From: Macrocystis pyrifera
Lineage: Eukaryota > Sar > Phaeophyceae > Laminariales > Laminariaceae
DNA length: 64,000 bases
Assembly (NCBI GenBank): GCA_031763025.1
Contig: JASSKH010000003.1
Span: forward strand, 2,636,001-2,700,000
Direction of reading: 5' to 3'
A program made the translations under genes and the position numbers. Below, one piece after another: positions 1-10,955 of this stretch. Position 1 is the stretch's first letter, and each line of letters begins with the position of its first letter. The notes under the pieces are model-generated. The model had not been told where the DNA came from and searched no databases. It was given only the letters and a program-made list of their open reading frames with translations.

Positions 1-99
1 GTTCGACAGCTTTCAATGAGAACCCATGGGGTAGCCGCGTGCGTACAGCGTGCAGCGGTATGCGGCGACGCGCGACAGAATAATTTGTCACATAGGGCG

Positions 100-980
100 G
101 TCAGACCGATGACAATGGGAACGCAACGTTTTCGCGAACAGTTTGAATTTCCAAGATACCCGCCAGCTTTTTTCAGAACAAGCTTGCTATGATCACGATT
201 CTTAGCACCAAAAGTTCCAAACTTCGGAAAAAAAACACGACGAAAATAGGGGGCAGAGATTGGGCCAAGATCCACTGGAGAAAAACTCGGCCAAATGTTG
301 AGTTTGAAGCCGCGAGATTCCGACAGACATCGATCGACAAAACATACGACGGCGTCATGAACTCTGAACGGGGTGCGCTCGTTAGGGGCTCTGGCCCACC
401 CTAGGTCACCGCGTTCACACAATGGTCGGTGAAACAGGTATGTCGCGGGCGCTGACCAGGCTTACGATGAAAAAATAATTGGCCGCTCGTGTGCAGAATA
501 GTAATCACAAAAATTCTCGATCCGTCTCGAATGGCAAAACATGCCTTTTGTTCAAGTTTGGGAGAAGAGCGTAGGACACCGACGGCAAGCTCTCGCCCCC
601 CAATAGAACATGGATCCACCTGATATCTTCGAGGCCGCCATGTACACTCGTTGGCCTTGCCGGACATTAGAAATGGGTTGGCCGTGCGCTGAATCTATGT
701 CGAGATCCAAGGTCTACAGCAGTCGCACGAGCTGATTTTTCCGAACGTGTTGACGAATTTCAAAGAGAAAAACAAATTGCGCCGCTTGCAGCCTTGTGAA
801 AAAAAAACAACAAAAAAGTCGAAACATGCATATCTTTTTTCCCACAGCGACTGTACGAGAATATCTTCAGCCTTTCCTCAAAGCAATGTTTTTGAAAGAG
901 ATGAAAAAAAAAATAGCGTTCCCATATGTCCTCGGTCAGCTCGCCGGCTTCACGGCTATCCGGTGTATCCACAAGTTAAT
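100..980 (-). repeat. Dispersed ~0.9-kb repeat, copy 1
   Basis: This stretch, read on the minus strand, matches 32210-33085 read on the plus strand over most of its length. Shared landmarks include a segment coding GQRPRHT-like residues, a block around the word AACCTGAAAAAAGC and a block near 720-800. Both copies are riddled with stops and neither shows a recognisable protein. The similarity fades close to 100 and 980, which I take as the element ends. The class is unknown; no terminal inverted repeats were seen. Confidence 0.6.
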
Positions 981-3655
981 ATTATTTTTTCTTTTGTTAT
1001 TTGTTGGATGACGAAAAATGCCAACATAACTGACGTAAGACTAGTGTTACAGTAACAGCAGTATGTTGATCAACTATCGATATAGTACATTCGGTGCGAG
1101 TCGGCGAGGGAAGAAAGGGCCGCAGTCTTCTCGCGATAAAAATGCAACCTTACAAGGCAAATATCGTGCTGGGGGGGACGGAGAAGAGCCTGCTTTGTTA
1201 ACCCGGATGTGAGTTGGGACTACTATTGACTGCTGTAGGAAGGAGAGAGGAAAGAAAGGCGAAGATAATCGATGGGACGAGAATGGCACGGAAAAAACAA
1301 AAACAAGAAACAAACAAAGCACTCGTCGAGCCGCCGAACAAACACCCCGCCTGTCAGATAGTACCGCTGTGATATCATGCAAAAGCCCAGAGCTCCCTCC
1401 GCAAATTGCCGCAAGGCTGCTTGCTAGCTTCAATACCTAGCACTTGCCAGTAGCCAACTACTGGTATAACTGAGTGGGCGACTCATACTCAGCCAAACCT
1501 AACCCCTAGTCTTGTTAGTTCAGGCTTCTCGCCGACCCCTGTGCGTGTTTCTGTTTTTGGTCATGAAAACTCTGCGGCGTGAGTTACTTACGATGTTGGT
1601 ATGGCATCATGCTTGATACGAGATACCTGGTACCAGGTACGAGTTATTTCGTGGCAAGGACAAGGGTAAGGGTTGTACCCGACTAGACACACAAGCAATG
1701 GATTGTTCTTGTGGTGCCGCGGTTGGCGGGGCATTGTGGTCGGTCATTGTCAACCTTACCTTCATCCCTTTTACCACCCGCACTGACTGTTACAGGAACA
1801 AACATCCTGTTAATCAGTCCAAATTCAAGTAATGTATCCCCGATACCGCCGTGTAGTGCGGTCCTACAGGACTGAGGAGTTGACGCTTACCCTCCAAGCG
1901 GGGCATTTTTTCCGCGCCGCAAAATATCGGAGTTTTGCCGATGTTGTGTCGAGTACAGTACGTAGTACCTGGTCAGTACTCCTGTTAATAGAAGCACAGC
2001 AGTCAGTCGTGGCCCCGGAGTAAGTACGAGTGCCGTGTTCGGCAGCCAACTACCAACTATACCGGCACTGCTGCTGTAGCGGCAACCGACACATTCTCCG
2101 CACCCTCCATTTATACATACCACACTGATGAATCCCGTCACTGTGCGAAGCGATCCCACAGGCACATGCATGGAGCTTTTAGGACTGCTGTAGTCCTGTT
2201 TAGGGGACCAACTGCTGTGCTTTGATGCTTTAGTATTAATAGTTTGTTCCCCGAAAGCAGACTGCAGTACTATTAATAGCAGTGCTCAAAAGGGTCAAGC
2301 GGGCAACCGGCACTACCCATCGGGCACTACGCGTACCACTATCATACTGCTGTATAGAGATCAACACAACTATTTCTTCGGGCCCCAATGATACCACGCA
2401 CGAAGTGGACATCATATCATACGAGTACGTATATAAAGCGTTTGCGACTACAAGCAGTAAATATCGTACTTGGTGTGACACGGAAGATAACACCCGTGTC
2501 ATATGAAAAACACACCCTCTGGGGCAAATTTCAGAGTCGGTCTCCAAACCATGTCTTTAGGGGGGGGTACGTACACCAAACCAAAACGGTGGCTCTCAAC
2601 AGATCTTGGCGAGATCTTTCGATAGACGTGTATGTAGGCACTGGTATTAATAGGCGGTTACACTTTCCCCGTTGTGGAGAAAACCAGCTTCCAGAATCGT
2701 CCGAAGGAATATGTTTTTTTTTGTTTGGATTTTCGTTGGTGCGCCATTTTTCGTCTTTAGTCTAATCTAATACCTTAGTACTTGTAGCTCTGTCGGCCAT
2801 TGCGAGTAACTTTTCCCGTCGTCGTCGAAGGCTCCTTGATGATGATGATGATATTGATGTTCTCACATTATAATATCGTAGCTCATTTTCCTGATAACTG
2901 GCAGGGGATCACGAAAACAGGCCATATAGCGAGATATAAATTGCCGCTTTCCGCGTTCGCAGAAGGTTGCCATTGATAGCGCAGCAGTAACTGTAAATGC
3001 TGCCGTGCGTATTGACTGTTGCGAGCGTTCTTCGAGTCGGACGGCAATTTATGGTGTAGACGAAAGATGGAAACCTTGCGCGGCGGAATGTCTGAACTTG
3101 ACGTGCACAAGCGTCACGAGTGGATCCCTGAGATTATTGCTTGTTTTCCCGAGTTTCCAAGCCTTTTTTTACCCATGGAGATGCTTTGGTGCCCTTGCTC
3201 TCACTCGGTAAGCACGAGCTCGTATGCCGGTGGTCCGCGGAGCGAGGCGTACAGCATCTGAACTGAAGACTTGAAGTGCGTCGCTTTACCGTAAAAAGTA
3301 AGAGCTCTGAGTTTGCACAGGGGGGGGGCGCGAGCGTTCTTCGGCGCTCGTGCTTTAAAACCGCAGTCCCGTTTTGGAGATGATCCACTCAAATTCCAAG
3401 TAGTTTGTCCCCCAAAACGGGACTGACTGTGGTCCTGAGAGGATTAACTACGGTTCGGTTGCGATTACCGAACAAGGTGTTTTCGGAAAAGGTCTTGTCT
3501 GGTCGAGAGAGAGCCTTCCGACAATATAATGTTCGACTTGTTGAGGGAAAAGGAGTGCTGAAGAACGGTCGCACCCCCTCTCTGCGCGTTTCCGACGCTC
3601 TTTTATGGCACCTCTCATGGATTGGCACCCAGAGGCCGCCGAGCACATTCCACTT
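981..3655. other. Gene-free stretch
   Basis: I see no gene here. It contains scattered copies of the short words TACCTGGTA and TATTAATA, and a palindromic block at about 3342-3455 in which a segment ending in CCCGTTTTGG recurs inverted around a TTTGTCCCC core. Relatives of that block lie near 15463, 61640-61995 and 62215. The first exon of arsM could lie here or in the next 2 kb, but I could not identify it. Confidence 0.4.
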
Positions 3656-3661
3656 CGCGGG

Positions 3662-3902
3662 GTGCGGGGGAGGGGGGGGGGGGGAAGCGTATTCTTTTGT
3701 TGCATGACTTAGATATTTGACCATTGATCACGTACCAGGTATCCCTTTCGAGACGGAGCTCGGTTTCTACTCCTATTAGAGACACCTCCTACATTTTGGG
3801 GCGGATTACGTTGTTTTCCACATATTACACAGAAAAAGTTTGTTCATCTTATCCCTTCCCTGTTTCGCCATCTGTGGCCACCATCTGTCTCCTAGGATGT
3901 AA
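3662..3902 (-). mobile_element. 5'-truncated LINE tail (copy 1)
   Basis: This segment is similar to 11607-11830, the region just beyond the last coding motif of the LINE at 11.6-14.9 kb. It is therefore best read as a 5'-truncated copy keeping only the 3' UTR. Its 3' end (left side here) runs into a long G run, which is a C-rich tail on the element strand. The right edge, near the word CCTAGGAT, is an abrupt end of similarity, as expected for incomplete target-primed reverse transcription. Confidence 0.55.
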
Positions 3903-4499
3903 GTAGGCGGGGTGGGGGGGGGGCTGAAAGTGGCGCATCGCTTGGAGACCGCGCTCGTGTAGGATGAATTCACGATTAAAACTGCTGTAGCACAAGTGAA
4001 CTCACTTTGTTTCTTGATTTATATTTTAACATAGTACTGGCCTAGTACTATGCATACATGTATTATTTTGTGCTTACCAGGTGTGATACAGTACTTCGTT
4101 TAGTATTGGTACGAGTTTGTTGCACTACTGCAGTTAGTGGTACCAGGTATGCATCATACTTTATATACGTACCTGGTATATATCATGCCTGGTCTCGTAG
4201 TACTTTGTTTTTTTCCCGACGGAGGAAAACCAGAAGAATTGCTGCTTTCAATTTGCGGGGTGTAGAATTATAATTGTGACGCCGGTGTTTGGTTGTTGTA
4301 TGCATGGTCACTGACATGGCTGATGGTCCCTGATGGTCAGTCACCGCAACGCCGTCAAGTTCGATCGTTACTTCGTCACTTCATGACAACACTGGCTGCG
4401 TGCATGCATGTTTTTGTTTGTATTTGCGTGGAGAATGTGCGGGCCGAAGGTCGAAGGGCGTTCACGTGTTTTACTGTTTTATCGGTAGTGCTGTTGGAC

Positions 4500-4815
4500 A
4501 TCGTGCCGGAAATTACGGTGTATACGATCGAAATATCGAAGTTTCGATGTGTCGTGTCGAATGTGTTTTGCCCTCCATCCCCTGCCATCCCCCCCCGTGT
4601 TTTTCGTGCGTGCAGATATTTATGGAAGGCTTCAATGTACTGCATACATTCCGAGATCGTATCGATTTCGTAGTTTGTTTATCGGTACCGTATCCACTCG
4701 TTTCCAGAAGGAATACGGAATACACGCGAAAGTTCCGACGCTCGACCCTTGTACTACCGAAAAAATGTTCAACTCTATTTCCAAATAGTTTTGCCGCTAA
4801 ACGTGGGCGCAGTCC
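4500..4815 (+). repeat. Degenerate repeat related to the 21.1-22.1 kb duplication
   Basis: The words GAAGTTTCGAT, TGTTTTGCCCTCCATCCCCTG and the run of CGTATCGA-like words recur in the same order in the two tandem units at 21110-22090. No protein is recognisable in any of the three copies. Confidence 0.5.
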
Positions 4816-4916
4816 TGAAGGATACGTCTTCTAATACGCACGAGGTTTAACTTATAGATGATGCTGCCTGTGTAATACGTATGAATGTCGAGAAGCAACC
4901 ACTGACAGCACTACTA

Positions 4917-5020
4917 TTACGGGGAACATAGTAAATAGGACCAACTATTGTTAGAAAAAATAGGTGAATATATAGGTTTTTGTCTGTACCGTAGGTCCTA
5001 TTTACTATGGTCCCCCGTAA
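4917..5020 (+). mobile_element. TA-flanked MITE, copy 1
   Basis: Founding description of a family of ten. The ends are inverted repeats of about 27 bp, beginning TTACGGGG and ending CCCCCGTAA. The AT-rich centre is conserved and directional (TTAG..AAATAGGT, ATATAGG, then GTACCGTAGG), so copies can be oriented. The element is flanked by TA on both sides, as expected for a TA target duplication of Tc1/mariner-type transposition. It encodes no protein and would need a transposase from elsewhere. Confidence 0.85.
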
Positions 5021-5146
5021 TACGTAAAGCGGCTGCTGTTGATCTTCCCGGGCTGTGGCCGTTTTTTTTTTTTTGCTCTTTGTTCGCCGGGTACGGCTGC
5101 TCTCGTGTGAATCGTTGCGTTGGTATATAGAAGGGGAATGACACGT

Positions 5147-5170
5147 CGGGGGGGGGGGGGGGGGGGGGGG
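5147..5170. repeat. Poly-G tract
   Basis: An uninterrupted G run of more than 20 bases. Runs like this are frequent in the window, and several coincide with the C-rich 3' tails of retroposons. They are also likely sites of assembly length error. Confidence 0.8.
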
Positions 5171-5619
5171 CTTGCTCACCTCTCGCCTTGGATAAGAGGG
5201 TTCAGCTCGACTGATACCGTAACCGAAAATACATTTTTTATGCAATTATCGTGTTTGTCATACTCCCGTTTCGGTGTTTTTAGACCTGCTACCTGGTACT
5301 ACCATGTACTACAGCACAGTAGTATTCTTAGATGAAGATTGTGAACAGGGTACGGCCGCCCATTAAACCACGGTTTTGCCCTTCCAGCATTTAGATGTTT
5401 CTGTTTTTTCTTTGCAGATTCGATTAAGGGTCTCGAATCTTGAATGCCGGCATTTGTGTGTTTTCAATCCCCTCATGTGGCCGTACGTGATGAAGTTTTT
5501 TCAAAACATCCTACTGGCATTTTTGCGTCGTTCTCTTCATTGCCTTCTTGATGGATTCGTGACCGACCGCCCCCTCTCCCCCCCCCATCCCCATCTCCTT
5601 ACCGCCTCCCCCCTCGCAG

Positions 5620-6333
5620 GCCACGCGCGACAGCGTCCAGGAGTACTACGGGAAAGTACTCACAAAGAGTGATGACCTCAAGACCAACGCGTGCACGACG
5701 GACGCGAACATGCCGGCGAGCGTGAAGTCCGTAATGCCGCTGCTGCACGACGAGGTCATCATGAAGTACTACGGGTGCGGCATCGTGATGCCCGAGGAGC
5801 TGGAGGGGTGCAACGTGCTGGACCTTGGGTGCGGGGCCGGGCGAGATTGCTTCATAATCTCGAAGCTCGTGGGGCCCAAGGGGCACGTGGTCGGGGTGGA
5901 CATGACGGACGAGCAGCTGGAGGTGGCGAACCGTCACGTGGACTACCACACGAAGTCGTTCGGCTACGACAAGCCCAACGTGGAGTTCAAGAAGGGGTAC
6001 ATCGAGAAGCTGGCGGACCTCGGCCTGCCCGACAACTTTTTCGACGTGATCGTTTCCAACTGCGTCATCAACCTCTCCCCGGACAAGGACGCGGTTTTGC
6101 GCGAGGCCTACCGCGTCCTTAAGCCCGGGGGCGAGCTTTACTTCTCCGACGTCTACTCGGACCGGCGGGTACCGCAGGACCTGGTCGACGATCCGGTTCT
6201 TTTTGGGGAGTGTCTGTCGGGGGCTCTTTACTGGAACGATTTCCTCACGATCGCGCGCAGGCACGGGTTTAACGACCCGCGACTCGTGAGCGATTCCAAA
6301 ATCACGGTATCGAACAAGGCGATAGAAGCGACG
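5620..6333 (+). CDS. arsM: arsM exon: methyltransferase core
   Basis: The acceptor CCCCCTCGCAG ends at 5619 and the donor ACG|GTGAGA follows 6333. The exon is 714 nt, phase 0 at both ends, and holds the whole Rossmann-fold SAM domain with all three catalytic cysteines. It is strikingly GC-rich compared with the flanking DNA. Confidence 0.92.
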
Positions 6334-7741
6334 GTGAGAGTGGAGGGAAGGGGAGGGAAGGGGGGGGGGAGGGGGCGTACTCATTTGTTGCTTACCTTGG
6401 TCATTTGACCGTTTACCACTCACCCTTTTCGAGACAGAGCTCCGTTCCTACTTGGAGCATCATTCCTACTCCTGTGGAGACACCTCGAACAGCTGAGGGG
6501 GGGTGTACATATTATCATGCATGGGGCGGGAGATGGGGGGCAAGGGAAGGGAGGCGTGAGGAGGGGAGGGAGAGGGGAGGGGAGATTTTTGTTTTTTTTT
6601 TTGCGCGCCTGCGTTCGTTTTTTTCTGCTGTCATGGCTCTCTTTGTATCCTCGTTTTTGTTTCTTGTCGCGGCTGTATCATAGCGATGTGTTTGTTCGAT
6701 GGGCGCTGTCTTGAGCAAATCTGCCACGAGACCGCGGTTTAGCCCTTTTTGACTGACCGCTCCATCAGACTAAAAGTAGTATATTAGTGTAAAGAAAAAG
6801 GCCGTGACGCGCCCGAATAGACCGATATTCGGAGCGCTTTTGGTAGTTTGAGGGGTTCGGGGAGGAGAGTATGATTGTCGCCCCCCGTTGGATCATAACG
6901 AAATATAAATAGATGTCCACGATGGTTGGATTGAGGGATTGAGGGAGGCGGTTGTGATTGTCTCCCGCTGGCACACAACGAAATACACGTCGATGAAATC
7001 TGTTTTTGAGGGATTGAGGGAAAATAGTTCTGCCTGTCTCCCACTAGCGTATGGGCACTTTTTGGTGTTAAACCGCCCGAATACCCTCCACGAAGAAGCT
7101 GGTAAAAATGGTATTAATAGGATACGCAACTCGTATCTCAGGTGGCTTTAGTTCCCGAAACGAGTTCATCTTTGTTCATTCAGAGTTGATCATACTGCAG
7201 GTTCCAAGGAATCTGAATGATTTCAAGTTGTAATGTCCAAAGCGTCTGAAAAAGGTGCCGGGGTGTCAATCTGTTCGTTTTCGTCGTTCCCCCCCCCGCC
7301 CTTCTTTGGTTACGCCACGCCACGCTCCGCCGTCTTACGATGGCTGTACAGGTGGGACACATCGGATTCTTCTCGGCAACCTACCGCCTCTTCAAGCTGC
7401 CGGAGCTCGAGAAGGACTGCGAAGATTACGGGGAGGCTGTGATATACAAGGGGACGGTGGGATCCTCCCCCCACTCGTTTACCCTGGACAACCACCACAC
7501 CATGGACGCCGGCCGAGTTTTCCCCGTGTGCCGAAACACATTGCACATGCTCAAGGGGACGCGATTCTCGCGCCATTTCGATAAGGTCGGGGACGGGAAG
7601 GTACACTACGGTATCTACCCTGATTGCGGGAAAACCATCCCTTTTGCGAGCGCGGGCGATTACAGCGCGCCTGCCGTTGGGGCGGGGAGCAGCGCAGCAC
7701 CCAAGGCGAAGCCGGCACCCACTAAAGGCGGTTGCTGCTAA
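5620..7741 (+). CDS. arsM: Arsenite methyltransferase (arsM), 5' exon(s) not found
   Basis: Transfers methyl groups from S-adenosylmethionine to trivalent arsenic, giving methylated and finally volatile arsenicals; a soluble detoxification enzyme. Two exons are seen, 5620-6333 and 7352-7741. Counting from the first visible codon, the SAM-binding motif DLGCGAGRD is at 68-76. The three cysteines that bind and reduce arsenic in the ArsM family are all present: C25 (TNACTT), C148 (SNCVINLSPDK) and C198 (FGECLSG). The second exon adds the C-terminal domain (FYSATYRL-like start, HYGIYP) and a GGCC tail typical of algal ArsM proteins. The first visible residues (ATRDSVQEYYGK) follow a good acceptor, so a short upstream exon carrying the ATG must exist; I could not find it. 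Family assignment is very secure. Confidence 0.93.
6365..6500 (-). mobile_element. 5'-truncated LINE tail (copy 2), in arsM intron
   Basis: Similar to 11607-11740 and to 3662-3800: the same order of GTACTC, TTGTTGCTT, TTGGTCATTTGACC, GAGACAGAGC and GAGACACCT. The left end again runs into a G-rich tract. It lies within the arsM intron (6334-7351) in antisense orientation. A short fragment of the C-tailed repeat family, around the word CATGCATG, follows near 6500-6525. Confidence 0.5.
6846..7060. repeat. Three degenerate tandem units in arsM intron
   Basis: About three units of roughly 75 bp share the order GATTGTC.CCCG.TGG, then CATAACGAAATA, then TTGAGGGATTGAGGGA. Divergence between units is considerable. 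No function is apparent. Confidence 0.5.
7352..7741 (+). CDS. arsM: arsM last exon
   Basis: The acceptor TGGCTGTACAG ends at 7351, and the exon joins the previous one in phase 0 to give ..KAIEAT|VGHIGFFSATYR. It codes for the C-terminal arsenic-binding domain and ends with TAA at 7739-7741. The last residues are PTKGGCC, a vicinal cysteine pair that could bind trivalent arsenic (inference). Confidence 0.92.
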   Translation: MGHIGFFSATYRLFKLPELEKDCEDYGEAVIYKGTVGSSPHSFTLDNHHTMDAGRVFPVCRNTLHMLKGTRFSRHFDKVGDGKVHYGIYPDCGKTIPFASAGDYSAPAVGAGSSAAPKAKPAPTKGGCC

Positions 7742-7795
7742 ATGTACCCCCCTTCGCTCATTGGCGTCTGTCTGACTGACTGTGTCCGTTATGAC

Positions 7796-7797
<2 letters not shown>

Positions 7798-7854
<57 letters not shown>
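7798..7854. repeat. (GA)n microsatellite in arsM 3' region
   Basis: About 28 GA units, starting 57 bases after the arsM stop codon and therefore probably inside its 3' UTR. Confidence 0.9.
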
Positions 7855-7855
<1 letters not shown>

Positions 7856-10418
7856 GGGCGATGTTCTTAAAAAAGCGTCTGCTTTTTTTTTGTCTTGTTT
7901 CTTTTTTTTTTTGGTTTGTTTTTTTGTTCTTTTGGAGGGAGCGCGGAGTATAGGCTGTGTAGACCGCCAATCTTTTGTCCGACGAGAGCTCTTGAAACGG
8001 GCTGTTTGTGTTGAGCCTACATATGTTTTTTTTTATGGTCAACGCGAATGTCAAGAAGGGGGCTCTGGTCGGAGTGGAAATACGCGGGGGGGCAATTTCC
8101 CGCGGGGGGTTTTAAAAAGGGGTAAAAAAGGGTTTGGACTCTCTGTCCACGCTTCTCGTGTAAATGGAGAAGATGCCGCAGTAATCGCGTTATAAGCCGT
8201 AGGTTCTCCGGGCCAGCTGCCCAGCGTGGTCTGGGTAGATCTTGCAGAACTAGACGGCTTTGTTGAAGCGGCGGCGTCGAACCCGCGCTGGGTAGGGTAG
8301 GGACTCAGCTCGGCACGGTGCAGTACAGTAGAAATTGTATTTTTCCAACGTACCTTGATCGATCGACAGGCCGGAGACTTCCGGATAAAAAATCCCCGCT
8401 TTTTTTTTTCATGGGTGGGCAAACACTTAAATTACACCTTTGCACGTTTTCGGAATTTTTGGCGCCAAAAGCGCGGGCGAGTGAGAGAGGTGTTCGGTCG
8501 ACTGGACGGAGAAGGTTCCTTGTAGCGTAGTCGTAGGGAAGACAGACTCAGCGGTGGTTCTGCGTGTATACCAAGCAAAAAAGGGAGTGTCTTTGTCTTG
8601 TCTCGCCGATTCCGGCGATGGATTTGGTTTTCGCACGCTTCGGTGTGGGCTTTCTTTTAGAGGGTTCTCTGTGTGTCAAATTCATCTCGACAGTTTTACG
8701 GGCCATTTTTTCATGCTGGGGGTAGGGGGGGGGGTTGATTCGCAGTGTTTTTAGTGGGAGACGACATGCGTTGCCAGGCACCCGGCGTATTTTACGTCAT
8801 TCAACACACCCAAGTTTGTTTTTTTTAGTCTTTTCGAGCGTATTTTGGGGGAAAGATGGGGGAGAGACGGATGACAAAAAAAAAGTGGCAAGAAAAAAAA
8901 AACATAGAGCGTGAGAGACGCGGACGAAGTTGTGCTCTTGGGGGAAAATTCTCCATGAATGTTCTGTTGAAAAACTCTTGCACCGCCGTGTGCCACGGGC
9001 AGCGGGCGTTTTTTTTTAGTTGTGCCCCCTTTACAGTGTACGCTCAACTGCAGTCGTGCTTCTCGGGCCGTAGAGTAACTCGTATATACCAGGTATCAAA
9101 TATAAGCACATGGAGTGATGGAATACCTGCGGCATGTGATTGTTCGTACCAGTACCTGGTATATATTTTATGGCGCGCAGGGACCCCGCCCGACATACGC
9201 TACGTACACAGATGCACCGCCTATCCTTACTGGAGATGGGGCTTTCCCGCATCTGTGACTGCCGCCCGTGTTTCTTGGCCGCCGTGTACGTAGCGCAGCA
9301 TGTGCTAGACTACAACGTAAGACAGTACCAATACCGGGGCGTACAGTATACTATCAACCGTGTGCAGCAGAGCTTCTGTGTACTATAAACGGCAGTACTA
9401 GAGCTACCTCAGTTGTAGGAATACTACCAGTTGATTGTTAGAAACGGCAGTTGGCAAAAGCTCGCGCGAGCATCCACCGCGGGTGAAGAGAAGAAAAGAA
9501 AAAAAACGGCATAAAATACGGGCGAAGAAAACAAGAGCCGTAAAACATGACGATCGAACGAGTTCGTAGTGTTGTCCTTGGGTAACAACAATCTTCCCGA
9601 ACGTTCCGAGATAAAAGTCTGACATTGTCTGAAATGGTCCATCCACCGAACAAACGCGAACACACCCGAGCAACTCATTGAGCGTGTTATATAGCCTTTG
9701 AATAATCCTACAAGCTCTACTCCGTGCAGCGGCGGCAGCAGCGACGGTTCCAAGAAAGAGAGCGAGTGCCTCTGACGCTGTGATACACCCCCCCCCGAAG
9801 AAGCCTGCGCTGATGAAACCGTCCCCGTCCCCCACCAGAGAAAAACCAACAGTCTTTGACCGCATCAGAGAGGAAAGCAGCAGTCTACGATCACCCCAAG
9901 GATAAAAAAATGAAAGCAGTCCACGTACGACGTACGCGTAGGCAGTAACAATTATTATCCATGTATGCAACCAACTGGGCGGCGGCCTGTAGTCCCACTT
10001 TGCATGCCTACCCGTCACCACCACGCCCAACGGACTCCACCTCTTGTAGGCGGGGGGGGGGATGCCGTTACAGATATTTCCATATTCCTCCCGTCAAACT
10101 GCCTTACTTCTAGATGTCTCCATCTTCCTCCATCCCTCACACAAGTAGAGGAGCAACAAAAACACTCAGTCTATACGCCCAATTTCTCTCCCTCCACCCC
10201 TCCCTCCCTAGCCCTCTCTCAAAAACTCGCTCGAAATTCGCCCCCGAGGCTGGTCGTGTCGTAGCGTGGCAATCGGCACCGCGCGGACAACGCCATCAGC
10301 AGGTATGGGTTTGTATATAGGTATCGTACGTAGGCCATCGGTCTTCTTGCAAACAGTGACTCGACTCTTTCGCCAGTGTGAACGACCCCTGAAACACCGG
10401 ACGGGTTCGCGACAGGAC
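7855..10418. other. Intergenic region between arsM and derlin 3' ends
   Basis: No recognisable gene. The convergent arsM (+) and derlin (-) genes flank it. A minus-strand open stretch of about 208 codons (9404-10030) has no recognised domain, is rich in short homopolymers and could be derlin 3' UTR or chance. Several TACCTGGTA words occur near 9080-9165. Confidence 0.35.
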
Positions 10419-10955
10419 TTATGACGATCCTAGGGTCCTCCCGGCCCCCCACTGCGATGCCCCTCCCGTGCGAGGGGTGTCTCGAGGCGGCCGCACGACT
10501 CCTGGAGCCGGCATCGCGCGTGCCTCCTGCCTGGTCACCCCGGACCCTTCCGTGCCCCACCCAAGCATGGTCACCAGGAATTTCGGCGTGTGCAGCAGGT
10601 CGATGTCATGGAGGTCCGGGAGGACGTCCACCAGGAAGTAGAAGAGGTGGCCCACGGCGATGCCCACGAGGGGCAGGAATATGCTGTCGCCCGTGAGGAC
10701 CTTGAACGCGACCATCACCCACGGGACAAACGGCGCGCCGATTGGAACTCCCCAGAAGCTGACCGACATGGTGGGGTTTTTTTCCGGCTCCAAACGTAGC
10801 AGATGTAGAACAGGAGCGCTTGGGAGAGTAGATAGACGGGCTCGTAGAAGAGAAGCAGAAGTACCGCCTCCATGATAGTAACTCCAAACATGAGCATGTA
10901 GGCGTAGTCCGCGCTGCCTCCTCCCCCGCCCATGCTGAACCCATCTTTTTCGTAC
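10419..10955 (-). CDS. DER1: Derlin exon 2
   Basis: Carries the later membrane helices and the C-terminal tail. The acceptor is TACCAG|G, which is itself one of the over-represented TACCAGGTA words. The reading frame from the acceptor runs to YVWSRKK at about 10783 and then needs a -1 shift within the A7 run to continue through APFVPW, GDSIFLPLVGIAVGH and the WGAGRTLGSS end. Confidence 0.88.
   Translation of the reverse strand, partial: VRKRWVQHGRGRRQRGLRLHAHVWSYYHGGGTSASLLRARLSTLPSAPVLHLLRLEPEKNPTMSVSFWGVPIGAPFVPWVMVAFKVLTGDSIFLPLVGIAVGHLFYFLVDVLPDLHDIDLLHTPKFLVTMLGWGTEGSGVTRQEARAMPAPGVVRPPRDTPRTGGASQWGAGRTLGSS

Noticed and set aside
5599..6423. Long minus-strand open frame opposite arsM exon 1
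   Set aside because: It is the antisense shadow of a GC-rich coding exon; the plus strand carries all ArsM motifs and good splice sites.
9404..10030. 208-codon minus-strand open frame as a membrane protein gene
   Set aside because: No family motif, no splice or promoter context, and it lies in the probable derlin 3' region; kept only as a note.
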